64,000 nt of DNA from Clusia tigrina. Its lineage: Eukaryota; Arthropoda; Insecta; Diptera; Clusiidae. The notes under the pieces are model-generated. The model was not told the DNA's origin, ran no database searches, and saw only the letters and a program-made list of their open reading frames with translations. The stretch's first letter is position 1; the number at the start of each line of letters is the position of its first letter. The position numbers and the translations under genes are program-made. Positions 23,727 to 36,515 of this stretch are shown here, in pieces. The stretch lies in the NCBI GenBank assembly GCA_920105625.2, contig CAKKTE020000204.1, forward strand, positions 372,001 through 436,000, given 5' to 3'.

Positions 23727-26700
23727 GTTAATTTAAGCTATCGCTCAAGCTATGCAACCCTTGAGTCTCAAATCAAACACTGATAAAACTTAAAATGGCC
23801 TTAACTCCTATACGATACGTCCTACATCTATCAAAGTTTGCACCATACAAATGCTTGTAACTTTTTACTGGAGCGTCATAAAACCTTAAAATTTTGTAAC
23901 AATAAAGTACTCCAGCCTCTTGTCAATTTAAGCTATCGCTCAAAGCTATGCTACCCTTGAGTCCCAAATCAAACACTGATAAAACTTCAAATGACTCTAA
24001 CTTCTATACGGTACGTCCTACACCTATCTAAGATTGCAACATACAAATGCTTGTAACTTTTTACTGGAGCGACATAAAACCTTGAAATTTTGTAACAATA
24101 CAGTACTCGAACCTCTTGTCAATTTAAGCTATCGCTCAAGCAATGCTACCCTTGAGTCCCAAATCAAACACTGATAAAACTTCAAATGGCCCTTACTTCT
24201 ATACGGTACGTCCTACACCTATCAAAGTTTGCAACATACAAATGCTTGTAACTTTTTACTGGAGCGTCATAAAACGTTGAAATTTTGTAACAATAAAGTA
24301 CTCGAGCCTCTTGTCAATTTAAGCTATCGCTCAAAGCTATGCTACCCTTGAGTCCCAAATCAAACATTGATAAAACTTCAAAAGGCCCTAACTTCTATAC
24401 GGTACGTCCTACACCTATCAAAGTTTGCAACATACAATTGCTTGTAACTTTTTACGCTAGAGTCATAAAACCTTGAAATTTTGTAACAATAAGGTACTCG
24501 AACTTCTTGTCAATTTAAGCTATCGCTCAAAGTTATGCTACCCTTGAGTCCCAAATCAAACACTGATAAAATTTCAAATGGCCCTAATTTCTATACGGTA
24601 CGTTCTACACCTATCAAAGTTTGCAACATACAAATGCTTGTAACTTTTTACTGGAGCGTCATAAAACCTTGAAATTTTGTAACAATAAATTACTCGAGCC
24701 TCTTGTAAATTTTAGCTATCGCTCAAAGCTATGCTACCCTTGAGTCCCAAATCAAATACTGATAAAACATCAAATGGCCCTAACTTCTATACGGTACGTC
24801 CTACACCTATCAAAGTTTGCAACATACAAATGCTTGTAGCTTTTTACGGGAGCGTCATAAAACCTTGAAATTTTGTAACAATAAAGTACTCGAGCCTCTT
24901 GTCAATTTAAGCTATCGCTCAAAAGCTATGCTACCCTTGAGTCCCAAATCAAACACTGTTAAAACTTCAAAAGGCCCTAACTTCTATACGGTACGTCCTA
25001 CACCTATCAAAGTTTGCAACATACAAATGCTTGTAACTTTTTACTGGAGCGTCATAAAACCTTGAAATTTTGAAACAATACAGTACTCGAGTCTCTTGTC
25101 AATTTAAGCTATCGCTCAAGCAATGCTACCCTTGAGTCCCAAATCAAACACTGATAAAACTTCAAATGGCCCTAACTCCTATACGATACGTCCTACATCT
25201 ATCAAAGTTTGCACCATACAAATGCTTGTAACTTTTTACGGGAGCGTCATAAAAACTTGAAATTTTGTAACAATAAGGTACTCGAGCTTCTTGTCAATTT
25301 AAGCTATCGCTCAAAGTTATGCTACCCTTGAGTCCCAAATCAAACACTGATAAAACTTCAAATGGCCATAACTTCTATACGGTACATCCTACACCTATCA
25401 AAGTTTGCAACATACAAATGCTCGTAACTTTTTACTGGAGCGTCATAAAACCTTAAAATTTTGTAACAATAAAGTACTCCAGCCTCTTGTCAATTTAAGC
25501 TATCGCTCAAAGCTATTCTGCCCTTGAGTCCCAAATCAAACACTGATAAAACTTCAAATGACCCTAACTTCAATACGGTACGTCCTACACCTATCAAAGT
25601 TTGCAACATACAAATGCTTGTAACTTTTTACTGGAGCGTCATAAAACCTTGAAATTTTGTAACAATACAGTACTCGAGCCTCTTGTCAATTTAAGCTATC
25701 GCTCAAGCAATGCTACCCTTGAGTCCCAAATCAAACACTGATAAAACTTCAAATGGCCCTAACTTCTATACGGTACGTCCTACACCTATCAAAGTTTGCA
25801 ACATACAAATGCTTGTAACTTTTTACTGGAGCGTCATAAAACCTTGAAATTTTGTAACAATAAAGTACTCGAGCCTCTTGTCAATTTAAGCTATCGCTCA
25901 AGCAATGCTACCCTTGAGTCCCAAATCAAAGACTGATAAAACATCAAATGGCCCTAACTTCTATACGGTACGTCCTACACCTATCAAAGTTTGCAACATA
26001 CAAATGCTTGTAACTTTTTACGGGAGCGTCATAAAACCTTGAAATTTTGTAACAATAAAGTACTCGAGCCTCTTGTCAATTTAAGCTATCGCTCAAAGCT
26101 ATGCTACCCTTGAGTCCCAAATCAAACACTGCTAAAACTTCAAAAGGCCCTAACTTCTATACGGTACGTCCTACACCTATCAAAGTTTGCAACATACAAA
26201 TGCTTGTAACTTTTTACTGGAGCGTCATAAAACCTTGAAATTTTGTAACAATACAGTACTCGAGTCTCTTGTCAATTTAAGCTATCGCTCAAGCAATGCT
26301 ACCCTTGAGTCCCAAATCAAACACTGATAAAACTTCAAATGGCCCTAACTCCTATACGATACGTCCTACATCTATCAAAGTTTGCACCATACAAATGCTT
26401 GTAACTTTTTACGGGAGCGTCATAAAAACTTGAAATTTTGTAACAATAAGGTACTCGAGCTTCTTGTCAATTTAAGCTATCGCTCAAAGTTATGCTACCC
26501 TTGAGTCCCAAATCAAACACTGATAAAACTTCAAATGGCCATAACTTCTATACGGTACATCCTATACCTATCAAAGTTTGCAACATACAAATGCTCGTAA
26601 CTTTTTACTGGAGCGTCATAAAACCTTAAAATTTTGTAACAATAAAGTACTCCAGCCTCTTGTCAATTTAAGCTATCGCTCAAAGCTATGCTGCCCTTGA

Positions 26701-27230
26701 GTCCCAAATCAAACACTGATAAAACTTCAAATGACCCTAACTTCAATACGGTACGTCCTACACCTATCAAAGTTTGCAACATACAAATGCTTGTAACTTT
26801 TTACTGGAGCGTCATAAAACCTTGAAATTTTGTAACAATACAGTACTCGAGCCTCTTGTCAATTTAAGCTATCGCTCAAGCAATGCTACCCTTGAGTCCC
26901 AAATCAAACACTGATAAAACTTCAAATGGCCCTAACTTCTATACGGTACGTCCTACACCTATCAAAGTTTGCAACATACAAATGCTTGTAACTTTTTACT
27001 GGAGCGTCATAAAACGTTGAAATTTTGTAACAATAAAGTACTCGAGCCTCTTGTCAATTTAAGCTATCGCTCAAAGCTATGCTACCCTTGAGTCCCAAAT
27101 CAAACACTGATAAAATTTCAAAAGGCCCTAACTTCTATACGGTACGTCCTACACCTATCAAAGTTTGCAACATACAAATGCTTGTAACTTTTTACTGGAG
27201 CGTCATAAAACCTTGAAATTTTGTAACAAT

Positions 27231-27270
27231 ACAGTACTCGAGCCTCTTGTAAATTTTAGCTATCGCTCAA
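27231..27270 (+). repeat. Chimeric T2/T6 monomer region
   Basis: The left part reads acagtactcgag as in T2. The right part reads cttgtaaattttagc with caaagctatg as in T6. The switch lies within the shared cgagcctcttgt. Further copies lie near 31350 and 34485. It looks like an exchange or conversion inside one monomer. Confidence 0.75.
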
Positions 27271-27560
27271 AGCTATGCTACCCTTGAGTCCCAAATCAAA
27301 TACTGATAAAACATCAAATGGCCCTAACTTCTATACGGTACGTCCTACACCTATCAAAGTTTGCAACATACAAATGCTTGTAACTTTTTACGGGAGCGTC
27401 ATAAAACCTTGAAATTTTGTAGCAATAAAGTACTCGAGCCTCTTGTCAATTTAAGCTATCGCTCAAAAGCTATGCTACCCTTGAGTCCCAAATCAAACAC
27501 TGTTAAAACTTCAAAAGGCCCTAACTTCTATACGGTACGTCCTACACCTATCAAAGTTTG

Positions 27561-27578
27561 CAACATATGTACAAATGC
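27561..27578 (+). other. 4-bp insertion marker (caacatatgtacaaat)
   Basis: Other monomers read caacatacaaat; this one has four extra bases, which create CATATG and TGTACA. The same insertion is at 31676 and 34811, offsets of 4115 and 3135 bp, so it arose once and was copied. Confidence 0.9.
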
Positions 27579-27624
27579 TTGTAACTTTTTACTGGAGCGT
27601 CATAAAACCTTGAAATTTTGTAAC

Positions 27625-30600
27625 AATAAAGTACTCGAGCCTCTTGTCAATTTAAGCTATCGCTCAAAGCTATGCTACCCTTGAGTCCCAAATCAAACAC
27701 TGATAAAACTTCAAAAGGCCCTAACTTCTATACGGTACGTCCTACACCTATCAAAATTTGCAACATACAAATGCTTGTAACTTTTTACTGGAGCGTCATA
27801 AAACCTTGAAATTTTGTAACAATACAGTACTCGAGCCTCTTGTTAATTTAAGCTATCGCTCAAGCTATGCAACCCTTGAGTCTCAAATCAAACACTGATA
27901 AAACTTATAATGGCCTTAACTCCTATACGATACGTCCTACATCTATCAAAGTTTGCACCATACAAATGCTTGTAACTTTTTACTGGAGCGTCATAAAACC
28001 TTAAAATTTTGTAACAATAAAGTACTCCAGCCTCTTGTCAATTTAAGCTATCGCTCAAAGCTATGCTACCCTTGAGTCCCAAATCAAACACTGATAAAAC
28101 TTCAAATGACTCTAACTTCTATACGGTACGTCCTACACCTATCTAAGATTGCAACATACAAATGCTTGTAACTTTTTACTGGACCGACATAAAACCTTGA
28201 AATTTTGTAACAATAAAGTACTCGAACCTCTTGTCAATTTAAGCTATCGCTCAAGCAATGCTACCCTTGAGTCCCAAATCAAACACTGATAAAACTTCAA
28301 ATGGCCCTTACTTCTATACGGTACGTCCTACACCTATCAAAGTTTGTAACATACAAATGCTTGTAACTTTTTACTGGAGCGTCATAAAACGTTGAAATTT
28401 TGTAACAATAAAGTACTCGAGCCTCTTGTCAATTTAAGCTATCGCTCAAAGCTATGCTACCCTTGAGTCCCAAATCAAACATTGATAAAACTTCAAAAGG
28501 CCCTAACTTCTATACGGTACGTCCTACACCTATCAAAGTTTGCAACATACAATTGCTTGTAACTTTTTACGCTAGAGTCATAAAACCTTGAAATTTTGTA
28601 ACAATAAGGTACTCGAACTTCTTGTCAATTTAAGCTATCGCTCAAAGTTATGATACCCTTGAGTCCCAAATCAAACACTGATAAAATTTCAAATGGCCCT
28701 AATTTCTATACAGTACGTCCTACACCTATCAAAGTTTGCAACATACAAATGCTTGTAACTTTTTACTGGAGCGTCATAAAACCTTGAAATTTTGTAACAA
28801 TAAATTACTCGAGCCTCTTGTAAATTTTAGCTATCGCTCAAAGCTATGCTACCCTTGAGTCCCAAATCAAATACTGATAAAACATCAAATGGCCCTAACT
28901 TCTATACGGTACGTCCTACACCTATCAAAGTTTGCAACATACAAATGCTTGTAGCTTTTTACGGGAGCGTCATAAAACCTTGAAATTTTGTAACAATAAA
29001 GTACTCGAGCCTCTTGTCAATTTAAGCTACCGCTCAAAAGCTATGCTACCCTTGAGTCCCAAATCAAACACTGTTAAAACTTCAAAAGGCCCTAACTTCT
29101 ATACGGTACGTCCTACACCTATCAAAGTTTGCAACATACAAATGCTTGTAACTTTTTACTGGAGCGTCATAAAACCTTGAAATTTTGAAACAATACAGTA
29201 CTCGAGTCTCTTGTCAATTTAAGCTATCGCTCAAGCAATGCTACCCTTGAGTCCCAAATCAAACACTGATAAAACTTCAAATGGCCCTAACTCCTATACG
29301 ATACGTCCTACATCTATCAAAGTTTGCACCATACAAATGCTTGTAACTTTTTACGGGAGCGTCATAAAAACTTGAAATTTTGTAACAATAAGGTACTCGA
29401 GCTTCTTGTCAATTTAAGCTATCGCTCAAAGTTATGCTACCCTTGAGTCCCAAATCAAACACTGATAAAACTTCAAATGGCCATAACTTCTATACGGTAC
29501 ATCCTACACCTATCAAAGTTTGCAACATACAAATGCTCGTAACTTTTTACTGGAGCGTCATAAAACCTTAAAATTTTGTAACAATAAAGTACTCCAGCCT
29601 CTTGTCAATTTAAGCTATCGCTCAAAGCTATTCTGCCCTTGAGTCCCAAATCAAACACTGATCAAACTTCAAATGACCCTAACTTCAATACGGTACGTCC
29701 TACACCTATCAAAGTTTGCAACATACAAATGCTTGTAACTTTTTACTGGAGCGTCATAAAACCTTGAAATTTTGTAACAATACAGTACTCGAGCCTCTTG
29801 TCAATTTAAGCTATCGCTCAAGCAATGCTACCCTTGAGTCCCAAATCAAACACTGATAAAACTTCAAATGGCCCTAACTTCTATACGGTATGTCCTACAC
29901 CTATCAAAGTTTGCAACATACAAATGCTTGTAACTTTTTACTGGAGCGTCATAAAACCTTGAAATTTTGTAACAATAAAGTACTCGAGCCTCTTGTCAAT
30001 TTAAGCTATCGCTCAAGCAATGCTACCCTTGAGTCCCAAATCAAAGACTGATAAAACATCAAATGGCCCTAACTTCTATACGGTACGTCCTACACCTATC
30101 AAAGTTTGCAACATACAAATGCTTGTAACTTTTTACGGGAGCGTCATAAAACCTTGAAATTTTGTAACAATAAAGTACTCGAGCCTCTTGTCAATTTAAG
30201 CTATCGCTCAAAGCTATGCTACCCTTGAGTCCCAAATCAAACACTGCTAAAACTTCAAAAGGCCCTAACTTCTATACGGTACGTCCTACACCTATCAAAG
30301 TTTGCAACATACAAATGCTTGTAACTTTTTACTGGAGCGTCATAAAACCTTGAAATTTTGTAACAATACAGTACTCGAGTCTCTTGTCAATTTAAGCTAT
30401 CGCTCAAGCAATGCTACCCTTGAGTCCCAAATCAAACACTGATAAAACTTCAAATGGCCCTAACTCCTATACGATACGTCCTACATCTATCAAAGTTTGC
30501 ACCATACAAATGCTTGTAACTTTTTACGGGAGCGTCATAAAAACTTGAAATTTTGTAACAATAAGGTACTCGAGCTTCTTGTCAATTTAAGCTATCGCTC

Positions 30601-31739
30601 AAAGTTATGCTACCCTTGAGTCCCAAATCAAACACTGATAAAACTTCAAATGGCCATAACTTCTATACGGTACATCCTATACCTATCAAAGTTTGCAACA
30701 TACAAATGCTCGTAACTTTTTACTGGAGCGTCATAAAACCTTAAAATTTTGTAACAATAAAGTACTCCAGCCTCTTGTCAATTTAAGCTATCGCTCAAAG
30801 CTATGCTGCCCTTGAGTCCCAAATCAAACACTGATAAAACTTCAAATGACCCTAACTTCAATACGGTACGTCCTACACCTATCAAAGTTTGCAACATACA
30901 AATGCTTGTAACTTTTTACTGGAGCGTCATAAAACCTTGAAATTTTGTAACAATACAGTACTCGAGCCTCTTGTCAATTTAAGCTATCGCTCAAGCAATG
31001 CTACCCTTGAGTCCCAAATCAAACACTGATAAAAGTTCAAATGGCCCTAACTTCTATACGGTACGTCCTACACCTATCAAAGTTTGCAACATACAAATGC
31101 TTGTAACTTTTTACTGGAGCGTCATAAAACGTTGAAATTTTGTAACAATAAAGTACTCGAGCCTCTTGTCAATTTAAGCTATCGCTCAAAGCTATGCTAC
31201 CCTTGAGTCCCAAATCAAACACTGATAAAATTTCAAAAGGCCCTAACTTCTATACGGTACGTCCTACACCTATCAAAGTTTGCAACATACAAATGCTTGT
31301 AACTTTTTACTGGAGCGTCATAAAACCTTGAAATTTTGTAACAATACAGTACTCGAGCCTCTTGTAAATTTTAGCTATCGCTCAAAGCTATGCTACCCTT
31401 GAGTCCCAAATCAAATACTGATAAAACATCAAATGGCCCTAACTTCTATACGGTACGTCCTACACCTATCAAAGTTTGCAACATACAAATGCTTGTAACT
31501 TTTTACGGGAGCGTCATAAAACCTTGAAATTTTGTAGCAATAAAGTACTCGAGCCTCTTGTCAATTTAAGCTATCGCTCAAAAGCTATGCTACCCTTGAG
31601 TCCCAAATCAAACACTGTTAAAACTTCAAAAGGCCCTAACTTCTATACGGTACGTCCTACACCTATCAAAGTTTGCAACATATGTACAAATGCTTGTAAC
31701 TTTTTACTGGAGCGTCATAAAACCTTGAAATTTTGTAAC
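27625..31739 (+). repeat. 4115-bp higher-order unit, copy 2 (21 monomers)
   Basis: Second member of the tandem pair, with only scattered differences from the first, such as ggtatgtcc near 29890 and ctaccgctc near 29026. The match can be followed to about 31805. Confidence 0.92.
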
Positions 31740-33370
31740 AATAAAGTACTCGAGCCTCTTGTCAATTTAAGCTATCGCTCAAAGCTATGCTATCCTTGAG
31801 TCCCAAATCAAACACTGTTAAAACTTCAAAATGCCCTAACTTCTATACGGTACGTCCTACACCTATCAAAGTTTGCAACATACAAATGCTTGTAACTTTT
31901 TACTGGAGCGTCATAAAACCTTGAAATTTTGTAACAATACAGTACTCGAGTCTCTTGTCAATTTAAGCTATCGCTCAAGCAATGCTACCCTTGAGTCCCA
32001 AATCAAACACTGATAAAACTTCAAATGGCCCTAACTCCTATACGATACGTCCTACATCTATCAAAGTTTGCACCATACAAATGCTTGTAACTTTTTACGG
32101 GAGCGTCATAAAAACTTGAAATTTTGTAACAATAAGGTACTCGAGCTTCTTGTCAATTTAAGCTATCGCTCAAAGTTATGCTACCCTTGAGTCCCAAATC
32201 AAACACTGATAAAACTTCAAATGGCAATAACTTCTATACGGTACATCCTACACCTATCAAAGTTTGCAACATACAAATGCTCGTAACTTTTTACTAGAGC
32301 GTCATAAAACCTTAAAATTTTGTAACAATAAAGTACTCCAGCCTCTTGTCAATTTAAGCTATCGCTCAAAGCTATGCTGCCCTTGAGTCCCAAATCAAAC
32401 ACTGATAAAACTTCAAATGACCCTAACTTCAATACGGTACGTCCTACACCTATCAAAGTTTGCAACATACAAATGCTTGTAACTTTTTACTGGAGCGTCA
32501 TAAAACCTTGAAATTTTGTAACAATACAGTACTCGAGCCTCTTGTCAATTTAAGCTATCGCTCAAGCAATGCTACCCTTGAGTCCCAAATCAAACACTGA
32601 TAAAACTTCAAATGGCCCTAACTTCTATACGGTACGTCCTACACCTATCAAAGTTTGCAACATACAAATGCTTGTAACTTTTTACTGGAGCGTCATAAAA
32701 CGTTGAAATTTTGTAACAATAAAGTACTCGAGCCTCTTGTCAATTTAAGCTATCGCTCAAAGCTATGCTACCCTTGAGTCCCAAATCAAACACTGATAAA
32801 ACTTCAAAAGGCCCTAACTTCTATACGGTACGTCCTACACCTATCAAAGTTTGCAACATACAAATGCTTGTAACTTTTTACTGGAGCGTCATAAAACCTT
32901 GAAATTTTGTAACAATACAGTACTCGAGCCTCTTGTCAATTTAAGCTATCGCTCAAGCAATGCTACCCTTGAGTCCCAAATCAAACACTGATAAAACTTC
33001 AAATGGCCCTAACTCCTATACGGTACGTCCTACACCTATCAAAGTTTGCAAAATACAAATGTTTGTAGCTTTTTACTGGAGCGTCATAAAACGTTGAAAT
33101 TTTGTAACAATAAAGTACTCGAGCCTCTTGTCAATTTAAGCTATCGCTCAAAGCTATGCTACCCTTGAGTCCCAAATCAAACACTGATAAAACTTCAAAA
33201 GGCCCTAACTTCAATACGGTACGTCCTACACCTATCAAAGTTTGCAACATACAAATGCTTGTAACTTTTTACTGGAGCGTCATAAAACCTTGAAATTTTG
33301 TAACAATACAGTACTCGAGCCTCTTGTCAATTTAAGCTATCGCTCAAGCAATGCTACCCTCGAGTCCCAA
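31070..33370 (+). repeat. Block at 3135-bp offset, copy 1
   Basis: Matches 34205-36505 at an offset of 16 monomers. Shared markers are caacatatgt (31676 and 34811), ggcaataa, actagagcg, and caaaatacaaatgtttgtagc (33049 and 36184). Confidence 0.88.
32580..33361 (+). repeat. 782-bp four-monomer unit, copy 1
   Basis: Directly followed by a near-identical copy at 33362. Shared markers at exactly 782 bp are the ctcgagtccc variant (33359 and 34141) and the ttgcaaaatac with gtttgtagc context (33049 and 33831). The monomers are of T1 and T2 type. Confidence 0.9.
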
Positions 33371-34143
33371 ATCAAACACTGATAAAACTTCAAATGGCCC
33401 TAACTTCTATACGGTACGTCCTACACCTATCAAAGTTTGCAACATACAAATGCTTGTAACTTTTTACTGGAGCGTCATAAAACGTTGAAATTTTGTAACA
33501 ATAAAGTACTCGAGCCTCTTGTCAATTTAAGCTATCGCTCAAAGCTATGCTACCCTTGAGTCCCAAATCAAACACTGATAAAACTTCAAAAGGCCCTAAC
33601 TTCTATACGGTACGTCCTACACCTATCAAAGTTTGCAACATACAAATGCTTGTAACTTTTTACTGGAGCGTCATAAAACCTTGAAATTTTGTAACAATAC
33701 AGTACTCGAGCCTCTTGTCAATTTAAGCTATCGCTCAAGCAATGCTACCCTTGAGTCCCAAATCAAACACTGATAAAACTTCAAATGGCCCTAACTCCTA
33801 TACGGTACGTCCTACACCTATCAAAGTTTGCAAAATACAAATGTTTGTAGCTTTTTACTGGAGCGTCATAAAACGTTGAAATTTTGTAACAATAAAGTAC
33901 TCGAGCCTCTTGTCAATTTAAGCTATCGCTCAAAGCTATGCTACCCTTGAGTCCCAAATCAAACACTGATAAAACTTCAAAAGGCCCTAACTTCAATACG
34001 GTACGTCCTACACCTATCAAAGTTTGCAACATACAAATGCTTGTAACTTTTTACTGGAGCGTCATAAAACCTTGAAATTTTGTAACAATACAGTACTCGA
34101 GCCTCTTGTCAATTTAAGCTATCGCTCAAGCAATGCTACCCTC
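33362..34143 (+). repeat. 782-bp four-monomer unit, copy 2
   Basis: Second tandem copy. The duplicate at 34205-36505 and the block near 39.3 kb carry related single versions with the same aaaatacaaatgtttgtagc marker. Confidence 0.9.
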
Positions 34144-34204
34144 GAGTCCCAAATCAAACACTGATAAAACTTCAAATGACCCTAACTTCAATACGGTACG
34201 TCCT

Positions 34205-36505
34205 ACACCTATCAAAGTTTGCAACATACAAATGCTTGTAACTTTTTACTGGAGCGTCATAAAACGTTGAAATTTTGTAACAATAAAGTACTCGAGCCTC
34301 TTGTCAATTTAAGCTATCGCTCAAAGCTATGCTACCCTTGAGTCCCAAATCAAACACTGATAAAATTTCAAAAGGCCCTAACTTCTATACGGTACGTCCT
34401 ACACCTATCAAAGTTTGCAACATACAAATGCTTGTAACTTTTTACTGGAGCGTCATAAAACCTTGAAATTTTGTAACAATACAGTATTCGAGCCTCTTGT
34501 AAATTTTAGCTATCGCTCAAAGCTATGCTACCCTTGAATCCCAAATCAAATACTGATAAAACTTCAAATGGCCCTAACTTCTATACGGTACGTCCTACAC
34601 CTATCAAAGTTTGCAACATACAAATGCTTGTAACTTTTTACGGGAGCGTCATAAAACCTTGAAATTTTGTAGCAATAAAGTACTCGAGCCTCTTGTCAAT
34701 TTAAGCTATCGCTCAAAAGCTATGCTACCCTTGAGTCCCAAATCAAACACTGTTAAAACTTCAAAAGGCCCTAACTTCTATACGGTACGTCCTACACCTA
34801 TCAAAGTTTGCAACATATGTACAAATGCTTGTAACTTTTTACTGGAGCGTCATAAAACCTTGAAATTTTGTAACAATAAAGTACTCGAGCCTCTTGTCAA
34901 TTTAAGCTATCGCTCAAAGCTATGCTACCCTTGAGTCCCAAATCAAACACTGTTAAAACTTCAAAAGGCCCTAACTTCTATACGGTACGTCCTACACCTA
35001 TCAAAGTTTGCAACATACAAATGCTTGTAACTTTTTACTGGAGCGTCATAAAACCTTGAAATTTTGTAACAATACAGTACTCGAGTCTCTTGTCAATTTA
35101 AGCTATCGCTCAAGCAATGCTACCCTTGAGTCCCAAATCAAACACTGATAAAACTTCAAATGGCCCTAACTCCTATACGATACGTCCTACATCTATCAAA
35201 GTTTGCACCATACAAATGCTTGTAACTTTTTACGGGAGCGTCATAAAAACTTGAAATTTTGTAACAATAAGGTACTCGAGCTTCTTGTCAATTTAAGCTA
35301 TCGCTCAAAGTTATGCTACCCTTGAGTCCCAAATCAAACACTGATAAAATTTCAAATGGCAATAATTTCTATACGGTACATCCTACACCTATCAAAGTTT
35401 GCAACATACAAATGCTCGTAACTTTTTACTAGAGCGTCATAAAACCTTAAAATTTTGTAACAATAAAGTACTCCAGCCTCTTGTCAATTTAAGCTATCGC
35501 TCAAAGCTATGCTGCCCTTGAGTCCCAAATCAAACACTGATAAAACTTCAAATGACCCTAACTTCAATACGGTACGTCCTACACCTATCAAAGTTTGCAA
35601 CATACAAATGCTTGTAACTTTTTACTGGAGCGTCATAAAACCTTGAAATTTTGTAACAATACAGTACTCGAGCCTCTTGTCAATTTAAGCTATCGCTCAA
35701 GCAATGCTACCCCTGAGTCCCAAATCAAACACTGATAAAACTTCAAATGGCCCTAACTTCTATACGGTACGTCCTACACCTATCAAAGTTTGCAACATAC
35801 AAATGCTTGTAACTTTTTACTGGAGCGTCATAAAACGTTGAAATTTTGTAACAATAAAGTACTCGAGCCTCTTGTCAATTTAAGCTATCGCTCAAAGCTA
35901 TGCTACCCTTGAGTCCCAAATCAAACACTGATAAAACTTCAAAAGGCCCTAACTTCTATACGGTACGTCCTACACCTATCAAAGTTTGCAACATACAAAT
36001 GCTTGTAACTTTTTACTGGAGCGTCATAAAACCTTGAAATTTTGTAACAATACAGTACTCGAGCCTCTTGTCAATTTAAGCTATCGCTCAAGCAATGCTA
36101 CCCTTGAGTCCCAAATCAAACACTGATAAAACTTCAAATGGCCCTAACTCCTATACGGTACGTCCTACACCTATCAAAGTTTGCAAAATACAAATGTTTG
36201 TAGCTTTTTACTGGAGCGTCATAAAACGTTGAAATTTTGTAACAATAAAGTACTCGAGCCTCTTGTCAATTTAAGCTATCGCTCAAAGCTATGCTACCCT
36301 TGAGTCCCAAATCAAACACTGATAAAACTTCAAAAGGCCCTAACTTCAATACGGTACGTCCTACACCTATCAAAGTTTGCAACATACAAATGCTTGTAAC
36401 TTTTTACTGGAGCGTCATAAAACCTTGAAATTTTGTAACAATACAGTACTCGAGCCTCTTGTCAATTTAAGCTATCGCTCAAGCAATGCTACCCTTGAGT
36501 CCCAA
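34205..36505 (+). repeat. Block at 3135-bp offset, copy 2
   Basis: Partner of 31070-33370. It ends near 36500, where this copy reads cccttgagtccc and then atgacccta while copy 1 has ccctcgagtccc and atggcccta. Confidence 0.88.
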
Positions 36506-36515
36506 ATCAAACACT

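Larger units (their letters stand above)
23510..27624 (+). repeat. 4115-bp higher-order unit, copy 1 (21 monomers)
   Basis: Tandem with the unit at 27625. Shared private markers at exactly 4115 bp include tcaaaatttg (23636 and 27751), the cctcttgtta context (23721 and 27836), acgctagagt (24454 and 28569) and the extra A in gctcaaaagc near 24920. Inside it, ctcgtaactt at 25421 and 26594 shows a nested six-monomer (1173-bp) duplication. Confidence 0.92.

Noticed and set aside
27361..27684. 107-codon open frame repeated at 31476 and 34611
   Set aside because: The frame lies wholly in satellite monomers. Its repetition follows the 4115- and 3135-bp duplications, and it is kept open by the extra A and the 4-bp insertion, not by selection that can be seen.
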